Source of the DNA: Moniliophthora roreri
Taxonomy: Eukaryota > Basidiomycota > Agaricomycetes > Agaricales > Marasmiaceae
Reading direction: 5' to 3'
DNA length: 64,000 bases
NCBI GenBank assembly: GCA_001466705.2
Contig: LATX02000242.1
Span: forward strand, 62,001-126,000
The position numbers and the translations under genes are program-made. Numbering within the stretch: position 1 is the stretch's first letter; each line of letters opens with the position of its first letter. The notes below the pieces were generated by a model, which saw nothing but the letters and a program-made list of their open reading frames with translations, had not been told where the DNA came from and made no database searches. This document shows positions 24,597-35,619 of this stretch, piece by piece.

Positions 24597-25229
24597 CGCT
24601 GCAGTCTGAGCTGCAAAGTTGAACTTGATGTCAAAATGGAGTATACGTATCATATAGTATATCAACGTACGTTATTCCCCTATGAATCGGTAGCCCTCCA
24701 GCAAGAATTATGTCCTTGACTCGAAGAAAATAGAATACAGATGAAAATAGAAGAGAAAAGGGTTCAATGAGGGGACTTGGACTTGGAGTTGATTGGTCAC
24801 TGGTGCGCCAAACTCGGACCGGTGCCATCGGCGATACTCCGAATACATGACCGGAGGCTCCGAAGGCGAATCGAGTTATCTTTGACGTCGAGTCCTAACC
24901 AAATTCTTGACCTTCAATGCCATCTCAGAGCAACTCTTGCTCATTCTTATCATCATATTCAGCATTGAATTCGCCTCCCGACTTGAAGATTTCCTTCTAA
25001 AGGACTTCCATGAAAAAGAAAACGGCGTCTTCTCGCCTTCAACTGCGGGGATTTCGGTCGTTCACGAGGAGCGGAGGTCACCGGTCATCAGCGGTTTCAC
25101 CAAGGGTTTCGAGGTGTGGGCGATGAGATTCACAACCAGAGTATTTATCCACTTACCTTTAAAATGTCCATCCTGGATCAAATGCCCGGTAATGTGCGTA
25201 TCCAACATCGTTACTTTCAAAATCTACAA
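24597..25229. other. Intergenic, no gene supported
   Basis: Lies upstream of the 24596 start and downstream of the methyltransferase stop (both minus). Plus-strand frames here are partly mirror images of the methyltransferase 3' end. A small upstream non-coding exon of the minus gene is possible. Confidence 0.4.
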
Positions 25230-26513
25230 TTATCCACATTTCCGAAAGGCACCCTGCATCCACACCCGGTACATCTTGAGCTGCCGTTTCCGATTCACAA
25301 GAAGCCTACGATCGATGCCCAACTGGTCGATTGAAAAGAGGGGATGGACAGGTGACCCCAATGAATCCTTGTGAGGAAAAGATGGATTGAGCAGATTGGG
25401 GTGAATATGAGGCTCAGACGTAGGCTGCGATGGCTGGCAAGTAGTAGACTGTGGCAGCGGCGAAGAATCGTCTTCATCCACGACTTCTGTGGATGTCGTC
25501 ACGCTGATCGCACTCGACGGAAGATCTCGTTTCGATGCACGCTCTCCTGCAAAGATGAGAGAAAGTTCGTCTACGCACGTCAATGAAATCATTTCGAAGG
25601 GATCGAAGTGATCGCGTACCTAACTCGAAGAAATATACTCGTGTCTTATCGCCTCTGATATAGAAGTTCCCGGCTTCGTCGTCTAACAGTCTCCCGGCTT
25701 TGAATCGTAGCTGCGTAAGATCGTAACGGCCATAGTCACGAAGGACGACTAAACCGTTGGGCTTGAGTAACTGATAAACAACTTGTATTAGCCTTGTTTT
25801 ACTCGTAGGTAGTGGATAACTCACCTTGTGCATATTAAGTACCGCACGACCCCATTCATCTGGATGGAGGGCACTGAGCACGAAAACCAAAACAACGATA
25901 TCCACAGAACCTGCTTGATCTTCGAAACCCGGAGGTAGATTTTCCGAAGTCAAATCCCAAACGGAAGCCCGTATTCGTCCCACTGGCGGGTCCTTGTATA
26001 ACGGGTTATTCTGCACCAATTTCACAGCATGACTGGAGTAGTCGTACGCGAATAATTCAAGGTCTGGATTTCGGTTTGCCGCAAGAAGGGGGAAGACGGA
26101 ATTTCCTGCACCACAACCTATTTCTGCTATCTTCGTCGGACCAGCCTACAGACAATATAGCTCATTAAACCTGCTAAAATACAACTACATACCTCCGCCT
26201 GAGTGGCCTCAACCAGCTTCGGAAACTCGTTATGCAACCATTTGCGATCTTTGAAGAAGTTATTAGCGTTATTTTTATAGAAATTGTCCCAATGTCGTGC
26301 AGGTTTGTCATTGTACTTGATTCTATCTTGTACTGGGACTGGTGAAAGCCTTTGTTTCGCCAAAGATGCTGCAATGATCTCCTCTTGGTCTGTCGGCGGA
26401 GGTACATGATCCCATGCATTGTGCGTCCACACCTGGGATTCATCAGTGAGAAATCGAGACCCAAATGGTGGATCTTCCTCGTTGATATCGTGGACGGAGG
26501 ATGCGCGTGTCAT
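25230..26513 (-). CDS. TRM140: METTL2/Trm140-type tRNA 3-methylcytidine methyltransferase
   Basis: S-adenosylmethionine-dependent enzyme that makes m3C at position 32 of certain tRNAs. Four exons join in frame (borders near 26.19/26.14, 25.82/25.77 and 25.62/25.57 kb). N-terminal region: VWTHNAWDHVPPP, then ARHWDNFYKNNANNFFKDRKW, the family's diagnostic WDxFYxxxxNxFFKDRxWL block. SAM motif I is KIAEIGCGAGNSVFPL; then AYDYSSHAV, DIVVLVFVLSALHPDEW, LKPNGLVVLRDYGRYDL and GDKTRVYFF. The C-terminus RRLLVNRKRQLKMYRVWMQ is typical. About 370 residues. Unlike yeast ABP140 there is no actin-binding N-terminal extension or frameshift. A Ser/Pro-rich insertion (SPLPQSTTCQPSQPTS) separates the catalytic domain from the C-terminal motif. 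Confidence 0.92.
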
Positions 26514-26712
26514 GGTGGTAGTAGCGAATCAAGGATTTTTCGCGATATACAGTATAATGCGAGATCTTCGCATCTCTTCATCTCCTCTATCACTGTAACA
26601 GACTGCGTGCGGTCCTCGATGCGGCCCTCGTGCCTCATTCTTGTCCCGTTCATATCCAGTTCCACATCTCCGGCACTCAACAAAGGCGTACTCCGAGAAA
26701 AATTCAAATATT
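26514..26712. promoter_or_regulatory. Bidirectional promoter, methyltransferase / kinase-RhoGEF
   Basis: Only 199 bp separate the divergent start codons, so the core promoters must overlap or adjoin. No TATA box is evident. Confidence 0.45.
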
Positions 26713-29700
26713 ATGCTTGAAGTACTGCATGATGGCAGGGGCGACGACACAAAAACGGTCTTGAGACAGCTAGAAGGCATTCTTCAAGACCGGAACGAAT
26801 ATAAACATCTGCTTGCTCAGCGAGGAGAACTCGCGCAGTCTCTTTTGGATCTACTCCAGTCAGTGAGTAACCTTTCGTCTATGTCAAGATCGAGTGCTGA
26901 CTTGTTCATAGCTATCCAATTCCTCTCAAGCGTCCTCCCAGCTTCGTGCATCGATCCTGAAGGCAATTCTTCGACTTTCAAAACAATCAAACCTTTACCC
27001 GCAATGCTTGACTGTAGAGAATATTCGACAGCTGGGAGAACACCCGGTAGCCTCAGGAGGATTCGGAGAAATCTGGATGGGTGAAGTGGAAGGTTCAGAG
27101 CAAGTTGTGTGTTTAAAAGTGGTGAAGCTATATCTTAAATCTGATATTGAGAAGGTTCTCAAGGTGCGTGTAGTAGCTAGCACTAACTCGGGGTTGAGCT
27201 GATACTCTGCTTCATATAGAATTTCCTGCAAGAAGCCATTGTATGGAGACAGCTCGACCATCCTAATCTTTTGCCGTTTCTCGGGCTCTACTACCTTACT
27301 TCAAGTAGACAACGGTTATGTCTCATTTCACCGTGGATGGAGAATGGGAACTTGGTCCAGTTCTTGGAACAAACACCACAGTCAGACGTGAATCATCGTC
27401 AATTAGTGTGTGTTGCACGCTAATTGGAACCTGTCCTCATTACTGACGTAGGGTAGGTCTGGGACGTTGCTAACGGCCTCCAGTATCTTCATCAGATGAA
27501 GATTATTCATTCGGATCTCAAAGGAGTAGGGTCCTATTGTCCAATCGCCGTGGCTACCTGCTGAATTCTCCATCGTAAAGGTTAACATTTTGATGACAAA
27601 GTCTTGTAGAGCAACGATTGGCGATTTTGGCCTTTCTTACGTTGCAGAAGGGGAGGTGTTGAAGCTAACCTCAACGAGTACTTTCTCGGGTGGGACAACT
27701 CGATGGCTTGCTCCCGAGCTACTCAGCTCCGAGTCTCGGCCGTCGTACAAAAGCGATATGTATGCCTTCGGCTGTGTCTGTTATGAGGTAGGCAGGAATT
27801 ATTGCTTATCGTGTGTAGTATTCATAACTATGCTAGATATACACGGGGCTTCCCCCTTTCCATAATCTGCTATACGACGCTGCTGTGTTACTCCAAGTTA
27901 TGCAAGGGAATCGACCATCACGTCCTGATAATATGCCAGAACTGAGCGATGAGATGTGGTCGCTTATTGAAGGATGTTGGGCTACTGAGCCATCATCCAG
28001 ACCAGACATTGAGGAAGTCCGCAAGTCCATTGATACTTTCTTTGGTGCTATCGATCCTGCGCCAGCTTGGAACTACCGGATTTTCGAACAAATCTGGTCG
28101 AACGCACAGTCCACGGAAACGCCTTCAGAGGCCTTTGCTTTCCTTGCTGAATCACATAAAAAGCTGCAGATTAGGTGAGCCTTGAGTTTTTGCAATCAGT
28201 TCATGGTGTACTTATTCAACGACGCAAATAGAGGAGTTAGAGAGGCAACTGCAGTAGATCACCTTTCCCGTTTCCCTACAGCCTATTCAAACTGTCCTGA
28301 AAGCCTTTTGTCATGGCAAACACTGTCATATGTCAAGGAAAGAAGTGACTTGGACTGGGCTACTGTTGTTGGTGCCGAAGCAGTGTCAAGGCTGGAACAA
28401 CTTGAAAGAAATAGACAAAAGTATGCCTACATAGAACGACCTACGCACGTATCTCTATACTTACTTCTTTTCAAGGGTTATATTTCATCTAATCAAAAGT
28501 GAGATGGCCTTCGTCAGCGAGTTGCACACCATAATTTATGTACGCATATCAATTAGATTCCCTCAAGCTACTTCACCTTAATTTAGCTCCCTAGACGTAC
28601 ATGGACCCAATTCGGGATGCGATCCCGGTAATCATATCTAGCGACAAACTGGGGTCGTTTATGTCGACCGTCTTCAGTAATATCACCGAGCTTGCGTTTG
28701 GGCACCAACAATTCTTGGTGACGTTGCATCGCCTCCAGAGGGAAGAGTACCCGGTCGTTCAAAGCATTGCAGCGCCCTTGGAGAAGATGATTTGCGATTT
28801 ATACGCTGCATACTTGTCGTATTCGCCGAACATCACCCTTGCTACCTATTCGGTCGAGGTTGAGCGGGGGAAGAATGTCGCATTTCGACAATTCCTAGAG
28901 GTTTGTCGTCACTGGTAATTGCCCTGGCATAATGACAACGTCTATGACAGGACCGTCAAAAAAACCTTGAAGAACTCTTGAACTTTCCCAGTATACGCCT
29001 CAAAGAATACGAAGCGATATTGTCAGATATTCTCAGCAACACTACTCGTCATCATGATGACGAAGTTGCCATTCCAAAAATTTTGGACCTGTTGAATCGC
29101 CTCAAATTTGACCTCATTCCGGCCATTCGGTTCAGTGAACAGCAACTGGAGGCGCGCCGGCTGGCGCCCTGTATCGTTTTCAAGCCCGGTGAATATTTGG
29201 TAAGCATCGTCTCGTGGCCTGCGGATGGTTCTGAATCGAAAGTTCATGGTCACATTTCTTCAGAACTTGGATCTACAAAATGAACACCGAATATTGAAGC
29301 ATAGAGGTATACTGTTTCGCAAACCTCAGGAAGGTTCACAATGGAGTGAATGGAACGAACTCCATGTATTCCTCTTTGATCATTACCGTGTGTATTTTTA
29401 GTGTTCTTTGACAGTCTGTCTTCTCAGCATTTCCATTCTGCAGTGGTCATGACAAGGGAGAAGGAGAAGGATGGGGAGATCAACTATTTAGTACAAGGCA
29501 GAGTTAGTGCTTCTATTCCCCGGATCTTCTGTGGCTTACAGGTTCTATTCCAGCCCATTGCCATCGAACTTTTGGGTCTACTAGAATTTGACGGTCCTCC
29601 TGTTAAAAGACTCGCAAGTCTCTCTAACAGATCATCGATCACTGCCGATTCTGAGCGTTACTTCTATCCATTTTCAATCCGACATGCAGGGCGTACACGA

Positions 29701-31273
29701 AAGACCATCTTTCTCTTCGCGGAGTCGGAGGATTCACGAGCAGAGTGGAAAGAACGGCTAGAAACCATGATATTTCAGAGAAGTATCGCTCAAGTGTTCG
29801 ACCTGGAACCATTGAACACGGAAACGTTCTGGTTCCAATCAATCTCTCAATCGAAGATACCTATCCCCTCTCATGGCGCTATGACCGGGAGAATCGCTTG
29901 CTCCGCTGTTTTCCGTACGTTTTCATATTCGTTGCATCGAGACTCCTCATCTGGACGTTTACAGACCTCGGCAAACGGAAGGTGTTGGCTATTGGATGCT
30001 TTGAAGGTTTATGGATGGGGTTTGCGGGGGGCTTACTCAGCTCAGCATCGTATCATCACAATTCCAATGCCACTACCAACGTTTCTGCAGGCTTCAGGCG
30101 TGTTCTCCCTCACAAACATGTCTGGCAGTGTGCCGTTATCGAAGGGCTAGGCATCTTGCTTGTTTTAACGGAATACGTGCGTTAATGTCTTCTGCGGCTG
30201 GATATACAACACCTTAAGACTTTCGCAGACTCTATTTGCGTATCATGCTATGTTATGGCCTCCTGGGGCCTCGCTCAATCAGCCGCGCTATAGAACACGA
30301 AATATCTCAGTTCAGTACTTTAAGCTCGGGTATATCGGCCAAGACCGCCTTCCAGTGATGATTGTCATGGAAAGAAAGGGGGTGAGCATCTGATCAATTC
30401 CTAATAAAATTCAGACGAGCTCATCCTTGGAAGCTGAGAAATTTTTTTCGTATTCTCAGCCCCGTAGTCGAGAACATCCAATCCGCAACAGCCGATATTG
30501 ACGGGGAGACGGCTGAGATGGACTGGTTTCGTACCCTTGGTACTTTCAGTACTGATGAGGACTCGTCTGGTCTGGATTTCATTGGAGGAGATACCTGTGC
30601 TGTTTTCACGAAATCGGGCTTTGAGATTGTGGAGTGCGTTCTTTCCGTCTCTTGTATCATCGGGCACAATCAAACGTTGCCACAGGTTGTCAGATCCCGC
30701 AAACCCTACTATCCGAACGAAGCTTCCAAAGCTCGGAGCCTCACTTCCTGCTTCATTCATAAAACGAATGGAGATATGTCATAAAATTGGAGCCTTCAGG
30801 CCATCCGATAACGAGTTGCTACTTTGTTTTGATCGTGAGTGGCGATTGTCCTGATTCGCGTTGGCCGTTCTGATTCGCCGCTGTTACTAGACTTTGGAAT
30901 CTTCACGGACCTCGACGGGAATCTCAGCCGGGGCTCGGAAGCGAGCATCATTGAATGGGAAAGCAAGGCCGAAAAGGTGGCTTTGCATTTCCCTTTCATA
31001 CTACTCTTCGACACAAATTTTATCGAAGTACGGAACATTCGCACCGGAGGTCTGGCTCAAATTATTATGAAGGACAAGGTCCAATGCACATCGGACGATT
31101 CGGTAGTTCTCCCCGACCCTTCTATCCTGACTCGGAGATATCCCATTCACGTCGTCACCCACAAGTTCGAGCCCATGAGCTTCGGCCGACCTGCACGAGT
31201 CATGCAACACCTCTTTGAAGTGGTTCCACGATCTGGAGAAGGAGAACCAGAGCCTCAATTGTCCAAGTTTTGA
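26713..31273 (+). CDS. Protein kinase fused to RhoGEF-PH-CNH
   Basis: One reading frame links a TKL-like protein kinase to a Rom2-type exchange factor. N-terminus: MLEVLHDGRGDDTK and a helical segment. Kinase: glycine loop VASGGFGEIWMG, catalytic Lys in VCLKVVK, catalytic loop HSDLKGVNIL (Ser replaces the Arg of HRD), GDFGLS, then RWLAPELL and MYAFGCVCYEI, ending near SSRPDIEEVRKSID. Then about 110 residues of linker into the DH start (VVGAEAVSRLEQLERNRQN, EMAFVSELHTII). The DH domain has LQREEYPVVQSIAA but a degenerate last conserved region (SIRLKEYEAILSDIL, lacking RP and RLLRY). PH: ELHVFLFDHYLVMTREKEK. CNH: KVLAIGCFEGLWMG to RNIRTGGLAQII. About 1,220 residues and at least 15 introns. I checked the kinase-linker-DH junctions (after 28174, after 28419 and near 28545); all remain in frame. 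An in-frame upstream Met at 26641 is possible. Confidence 0.82.
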
Positions 31274-31392
31274 TTTCAGGGGTAGACGCATACGGTAATG
31301 TAACCCGATAGCATTTGTAGATCATAGTACGAAGTATCGACAACACCAACCCTTTATATCTGGATTTATTGACACACGGCGACATACTACCT

Positions 31393-32931
31393 TTAACTGG
31401 GAGGAGGAGGCGGTGGTGGTGCTTGTTGAGGGGGCTGAGGCTCTGAAGCGTCCCCTGTCGGATAGTATCCTTGCGTAGCGTAATACTGGCTGTATTGCTG
31501 TTGTTGACTGGACATCCATTCCTTGAACTGAGCACTGTTGACGTCGTATCCGTACGCAGCCCTGGAAAGATTCAAGGGTTAAAAAGGCGAAGAGCTGGTG
31601 CGATGGCCGATAAACTCACCAATACTGAGCATACGCATCTGCATTGTTGGGATCATTAGCAGGTGGTGCTGGAGGCTGACCATCTGGTGGTGGAGGTGGC
31701 TGTTCTCCCGGCGGTGGAGGTGGAGCACCAGAGGGAGGTGGTGGAGCGTAGCCCTAGAACAACGTTAGTACAACAGAGATTAGCATCGTTCAGTCACTCC
31801 TCCAATCAGTATGGCATTCGTGATAAGCAGCAAAAGAAATGAAGGAAGAAGGCCGATCGATCTAGCACATCTAAAGAGGTGAGTAATAGACGTACCGACA
31901 TGGCGTTGTATGCAGCGTACTGTGCTTGGGCTTGATGCAGTTCCATTTGCTGTTGCTGGACAACAGCTGCCATCTTTGCGTGCTCCGCTCGCACGACGAG
32001 AAGTAGATCCTCAGTAAGAACTTTAGCGCGAGCGACTTGGCTCTCTTCGGGGCCACTGGGTACAGCTTTGAGTATGAAAGTGGAACGACGACGGAGTAGC
32101 TCACGTTATATGGATATACAGTGGCTCCTCGCTCTCTCGACCTGTTTCTTGATCAATGAAACCAGACCCAACGCCCTTGATCTGAACGCGAGTCCCAGTT
32201 TCCTGTTGAATATATTTCACGAAAGAGCCCTGCGACGAGAGAAGATAAACATCGCAAGAAATTGAATATAGACCGGAAACTTACACTAGGGCCGACAACC
32301 TTCGCTCTGACATTAAAATTCCGGATGGATTCCAATCCAACGGGTAATTTCTCCTCGGGCCATTTTCGCTGAAGCCGAGGTCACTATACGACGCAATATG
32401 GTAGGTAGAAGGAGTCACCTTTTCTCGCATCCTATCCTTTTTATCCTCGACTAAAGACCCCATATCGATCGACATAAGCTCGTTGACCTTGTCAATAGCC
32501 CTTTGCAAACTTTCCTTCGAGCTGGCCATGATGTGCAGGTACAGCGGCGGATCCTTCTCTGTCGCTTTACTTCTGTCCGGGTACCATGTACCCTTGGTAC
32601 TGACAGAGGCTCCCGTTTCATCTTGAATCTGTGCATCGTTGATCAGTGAGAGAAAAGGTTCTTGTATGCAATGAAGACGCACCTCCTGCTGGGTAGACGA
32701 CTTAGTCAACAGGTAACGATTCCTGATATCGTTAATGTCAATGTCGTGAGTAAACTCTGCGTCGTGTGGATCCCGCATCGCACCGCCGAGTGGTCCTCCT
32801 GCAAATTGCGCCGCAATTTTTGCTGCGATGGCTGCTGCTGCCGCGGCCGCATCCGAGGCAGATTCTGCCTTACTTGAGGGGGCTCCTTCATCATTTGCTG
32901 GACCAGGCTGATCCCATTTTCGCTTCGACAT
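31393..32931 (-). CDS. KHDC4: KH-domain RNA-binding protein (KHDC4/BLOM7-like)
   Basis: RNA-binding nuclear protein; the animal homologue KHDC4 acts in pre-mRNA splicing and snoRNA host-gene processing. Start MSKRKWDQPGP is the usual N-terminus. Next come an alanine-rich helix (AAAAAAAIAAKIAAQF), a first KH-like domain with DIDINDIRNRYLLTKSSTQ and GASVSTKGTWYPD, and a second KH domain (FNVRAKVVGPSGSFVKYIQ, with the GxxG loop as GPSG, then GVGSGFIDQETGRE). A helix VRAEHAKMAAVVQQQQ follows, and a long Pro/Gln/Tyr-rich tail (WAAYGYDVNSAQ, QYSQYYATQGYYP, then poly-Pro). Multiple short introns; about 400 residues. Spans 31393-31395 (stop) to ATG 32931; an in-frame Met 30 nt upstream is less likely. 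Confidence 0.9.
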
Positions 32932-33083
32932 GGTACGTGGATGATGGTGGTTGAGTTTCAAAATCCGAGAAAATTACCCCGAGTCACGCTGTGTCACGGA
33001 CCCTCATCATGCGCAAAAAGGCACCTTTGGGTTAGCTCGATCCTGGTAACAATGTTGGAAACAACACTTTTCCTTTAACCTCG
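32932..33083. promoter_or_regulatory. Short bidirectional promoter, KHDC4 / ZNF511
   Basis: 152 bp between divergent ATGs. Two putative RNA/nucleic-acid-binding nuclear proteins share it, so co-regulation is plausible. No TATA box seen. Confidence 0.45.
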
Positions 33084-34307
33084 ATGGCTTTTAAGAGGCC
33101 CAGGCATCCTTCAGAGTCGTCTTCGGACTCTTCGTTTTCACCGTCGACGTCGCCCACACCCAAAGCGTCGAGGACTTTACCGACAAGCAATCAAGCCACT
33201 CATCAACTTTTATGCACTCTACCGCCAACATGTAATCAAAAACCGACACCTATTGCGAATACCAAGGATTTGGAAGCTCATTATGCTACCTATCATGCTC
33301 ATGTGTGCGAACAAAGAGGTTGTGGTTGTGTATTTCCAGATGCAAGATTCTTAGAACTCGTGAGTGATTTTCTTTGTGGATGTATGTGGTGCTAAAGATC
33401 ATTTGAAGCATCAAACGGAATGTCATGACCCTCTTGCCGCTGTGAGGAAAGATAGAGGGGAGAAAATAGTGAGCAATTTTGATTCTGATAATACACGCGT
33501 CATCGCTGACGGTCTGGCCACATCACCCAGTTTGCCTGCTTCCTGCCTTTGTGTTCCAAATCTTTTGCCAATCCTAAAGCAAGACGACTACATCTAATTC
33601 AAGTACACGCATATCCGAAAGAATATTTTTTCGCTGTCACCAACAAAGGAGTGGGAGGACTGCTACAGAAATGGGGAGAAGGTGCAAGTATGATCCGAGG
33701 ACAATGGAAGAAACGAGAAACTGGGGAGGAAGGTGCCGATGAAGAACCCAGTACAAGCGAAAGTATGGACGATACCAATGACGGGAACGAAACAGACCAA
33801 ACCGAACGCCAATCGGCGACGGCTTCACGTACCTCTGTGACGAAACAGACGCGTCGCAAAGTTAATGTTGTATCGGGGGCATCGTCAGAACACGGGGGGA
33901 CTTATGGAGATGATGCAGATATGGACCAGCTTGCCGACTCGATGACATCCTTGTCGCTCGTCCCAGGTTCAGTTAGATTTGGCCGTGGAGCGTCCAAAGG
34001 CGGATTTTTGCACCAATCACCGCATCAAGGTACTGCTTCAAACTTCAACAGAGGCTCAGGACGAGCTAGAGGAGGAAGAGGAGGAAGAGCAAGAGGTGTA
34101 GGACAGCGGGCGCATGCATCAGGAGGACATAGCGAGGGAATGGAAGTGGATCCAAATCACTCGAGTTCTGGGCGCGGTAGATATCGAGGGAAAGCAAGCA
34201 TCCCAATGGGTGGTGTGACTTCCGGAAGGGGCGGGATCTCTTCTCGGAGAGGCGCGGCATGGTCTCCCAGAGAAAGAGGCCGTGGTCGGGGTCGAGGAGG
34301 ACCTTAG
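33084..34307 (+). CDS. ZNF511: C2H2 zinc finger protein (ZNF511-like) with RGG tail
   Basis: Three exons (introns about 33365-33402 and about 33470-33530) give roughly 370 residues. The N-terminus is Ser-rich (SESSSDSSFSPSTSPTPK). Then come three C2H2-like fingers in the ZNF511 arrangement: LLCTLPPTCN...DLEAHYATYHAHVC, VCEQRGCGCVFPDARFLEL...HQTECH, and CFLPLCSKSFANPKARRLH followed by HAYPKEYFF, which matches the LYPxDF-type segment of ZNF511 homologues. The C-terminal third is basic and glycine-rich (GRARGGRGGRARGVG, SSGRGRYRG, RGRGRGRGGP), an RGG-type RNA-binding tail not present in the human protein. Function unknown; probably nuclear. Confidence 0.8.
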
Positions 34308-34645
34308 GACGGCTTAGGACTTAGGACGGACGGAATGTACCGCTTTGTCTCATTGCATGTAGGCCACATGATGGTTGCTGAAATTCAGTATGGTATTCAA
34401 TGATAGTTGCCTGACTGCATCTACGCCAAATACAGACGAGAGACACGTCTCGGACGGGAAAGTGGAGGTGGGCCTTGGCCTGACTGCAACCATGACGAAG
34501 GAATTGCGAAAGAGTCCATTAAGCGTACTCCAGCGCGTCACAGCCTATCCCGTATATTGATGTCATGAGGTCGCGATGCTCAGTATAAAAGGGAAGTCGA
34601 CGGTTGGGAGAAAAGGTTAGAATACTTTTCATCCTCAAAGCTGTA
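34308..34645. other. Intergenic, no gene supported
   Basis: 338 bp between two plus-strand genes. A 61-codon frame at 34375 has no motif. A direct short repeat (cttaggacgg twice, 34304-34328) follows the ZNF511 stop. Confidence 0.4.
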
Positions 34646-35015
34646 ATGACTCGGAACAACACAGTAACTGACAAGTCGGGGCGCGAGATAGCTGAGGGCG
34701 ATACTGTGATGACGAGATTTCGGGGTGGAAAACGTGAAGGCCAGGTGCGTACATTGTCGTTCCTCTAGTAATGCCCGGCTGAACGTTTGGGTAGGTTGAA
34801 GAGATAGTCATGACACAAACTCAAGCGAAGGAGGCAGGAGTGAAAAACCCGCGCAAGGTACTAGACATTTCATTCTGGTTTGCTGCACCGTAAGTTGCGC
34901 TGAACGATACTCCATCTTCGTGCAAATGAAGGTCTTGTTCACAGACCAACATGGTCATGACGTGGCCCACAATCCCCAAACGCTCACTGTCGTAGAATCT
35001 GAGGATCAGAAGTAG
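34646..35015 (+). CDS. Small HVA1-family Tudor-domain protein
   Basis: A gene easily missed because its exons are tiny: 34646-34744, 34795-34857 and 34932-35015 join in phase 0 to an 81-residue protein. Sequence MTRNNTVTDKSGREI, EGDTVMTRFRGGKREGQVEE and KVLFTDQHGHDVAHNPQTL matches the compact SH3/Tudor-like fold called the hypervirulence-associated Tudor domain (DUF2945, PF11160), found as single-domain proteins in fungi and bacteria; the biochemical function is unknown. All three exons have GT-AG borders and the model ends at a TAG. The family name comes from a yeast study and does not imply pathogenicity here. Confidence 0.72.
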
Positions 35016-35619
35016 TTTGCATCGAAAGCCTACTAGAGTACTGTATTAATTGTGTAAAATGTTCCATGAAACTACACATATCGAATACTGATGCTACGGG
35101 TGATAGATAACGAGTCGGCAAAAAGACCGGCCATTGCCAAAGACCGGCCCTGGAGCGCTACAATTCCTTTTTCTCACAGATTCTGCTCTTCTCCACAACT
35201 TTCACCCGAAATCTATAGCTCTCGGCCGCGAACATCGTACCTGAGTTTTCAGAAGGCAGAGCAGACGTAAAAACATATTCATGGGGGCTGTAGTACGTGA
35301 TTATCCTCACGGCAATTTCAAAGACCAAGCACAACTAGTCTACCGACCAACGCGCAATCTTTAGCTGAGAAACTCCCGGTCTCTCTTTTTTGCTGGCATC
35401 CTGCCCTCTCAAGATCCCACAGCAGTAATATGACAGTGTTTGTGGGTCCATGTGTCAGCGACGCGAACAAGATTGCTGTCGTCGCTCCGTCGCCCCATTT
35501 TGGAATCTGAGCCCCGATGCGGAAAAAGACGGCACCTCGTCAACACCTTGTGGTCATCTAAATCGGCACTCTGTCCATATTTAAATAGACTGCTCGTCTT
35601 CGGTGTTTCATCCAGTACC
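35016..35619. promoter_or_regulatory. Promoter region of the CoA-ligase-like gene
   Basis: 604 bp between two plus-strand genes. A TATA-like tatttaaata lies about 40 bp upstream of the ATG at 35620. No coding exon was recognised. Confidence 0.4.

Noticed and set aside
26641..26712. Earlier ATG for the kinase-RhoGEF
   Set aside because: In frame but adds a 24-residue segment (SRSYPVPHLRHSTK) overlapping the compact divergent promoter; not conserved-looking, though not excluded.
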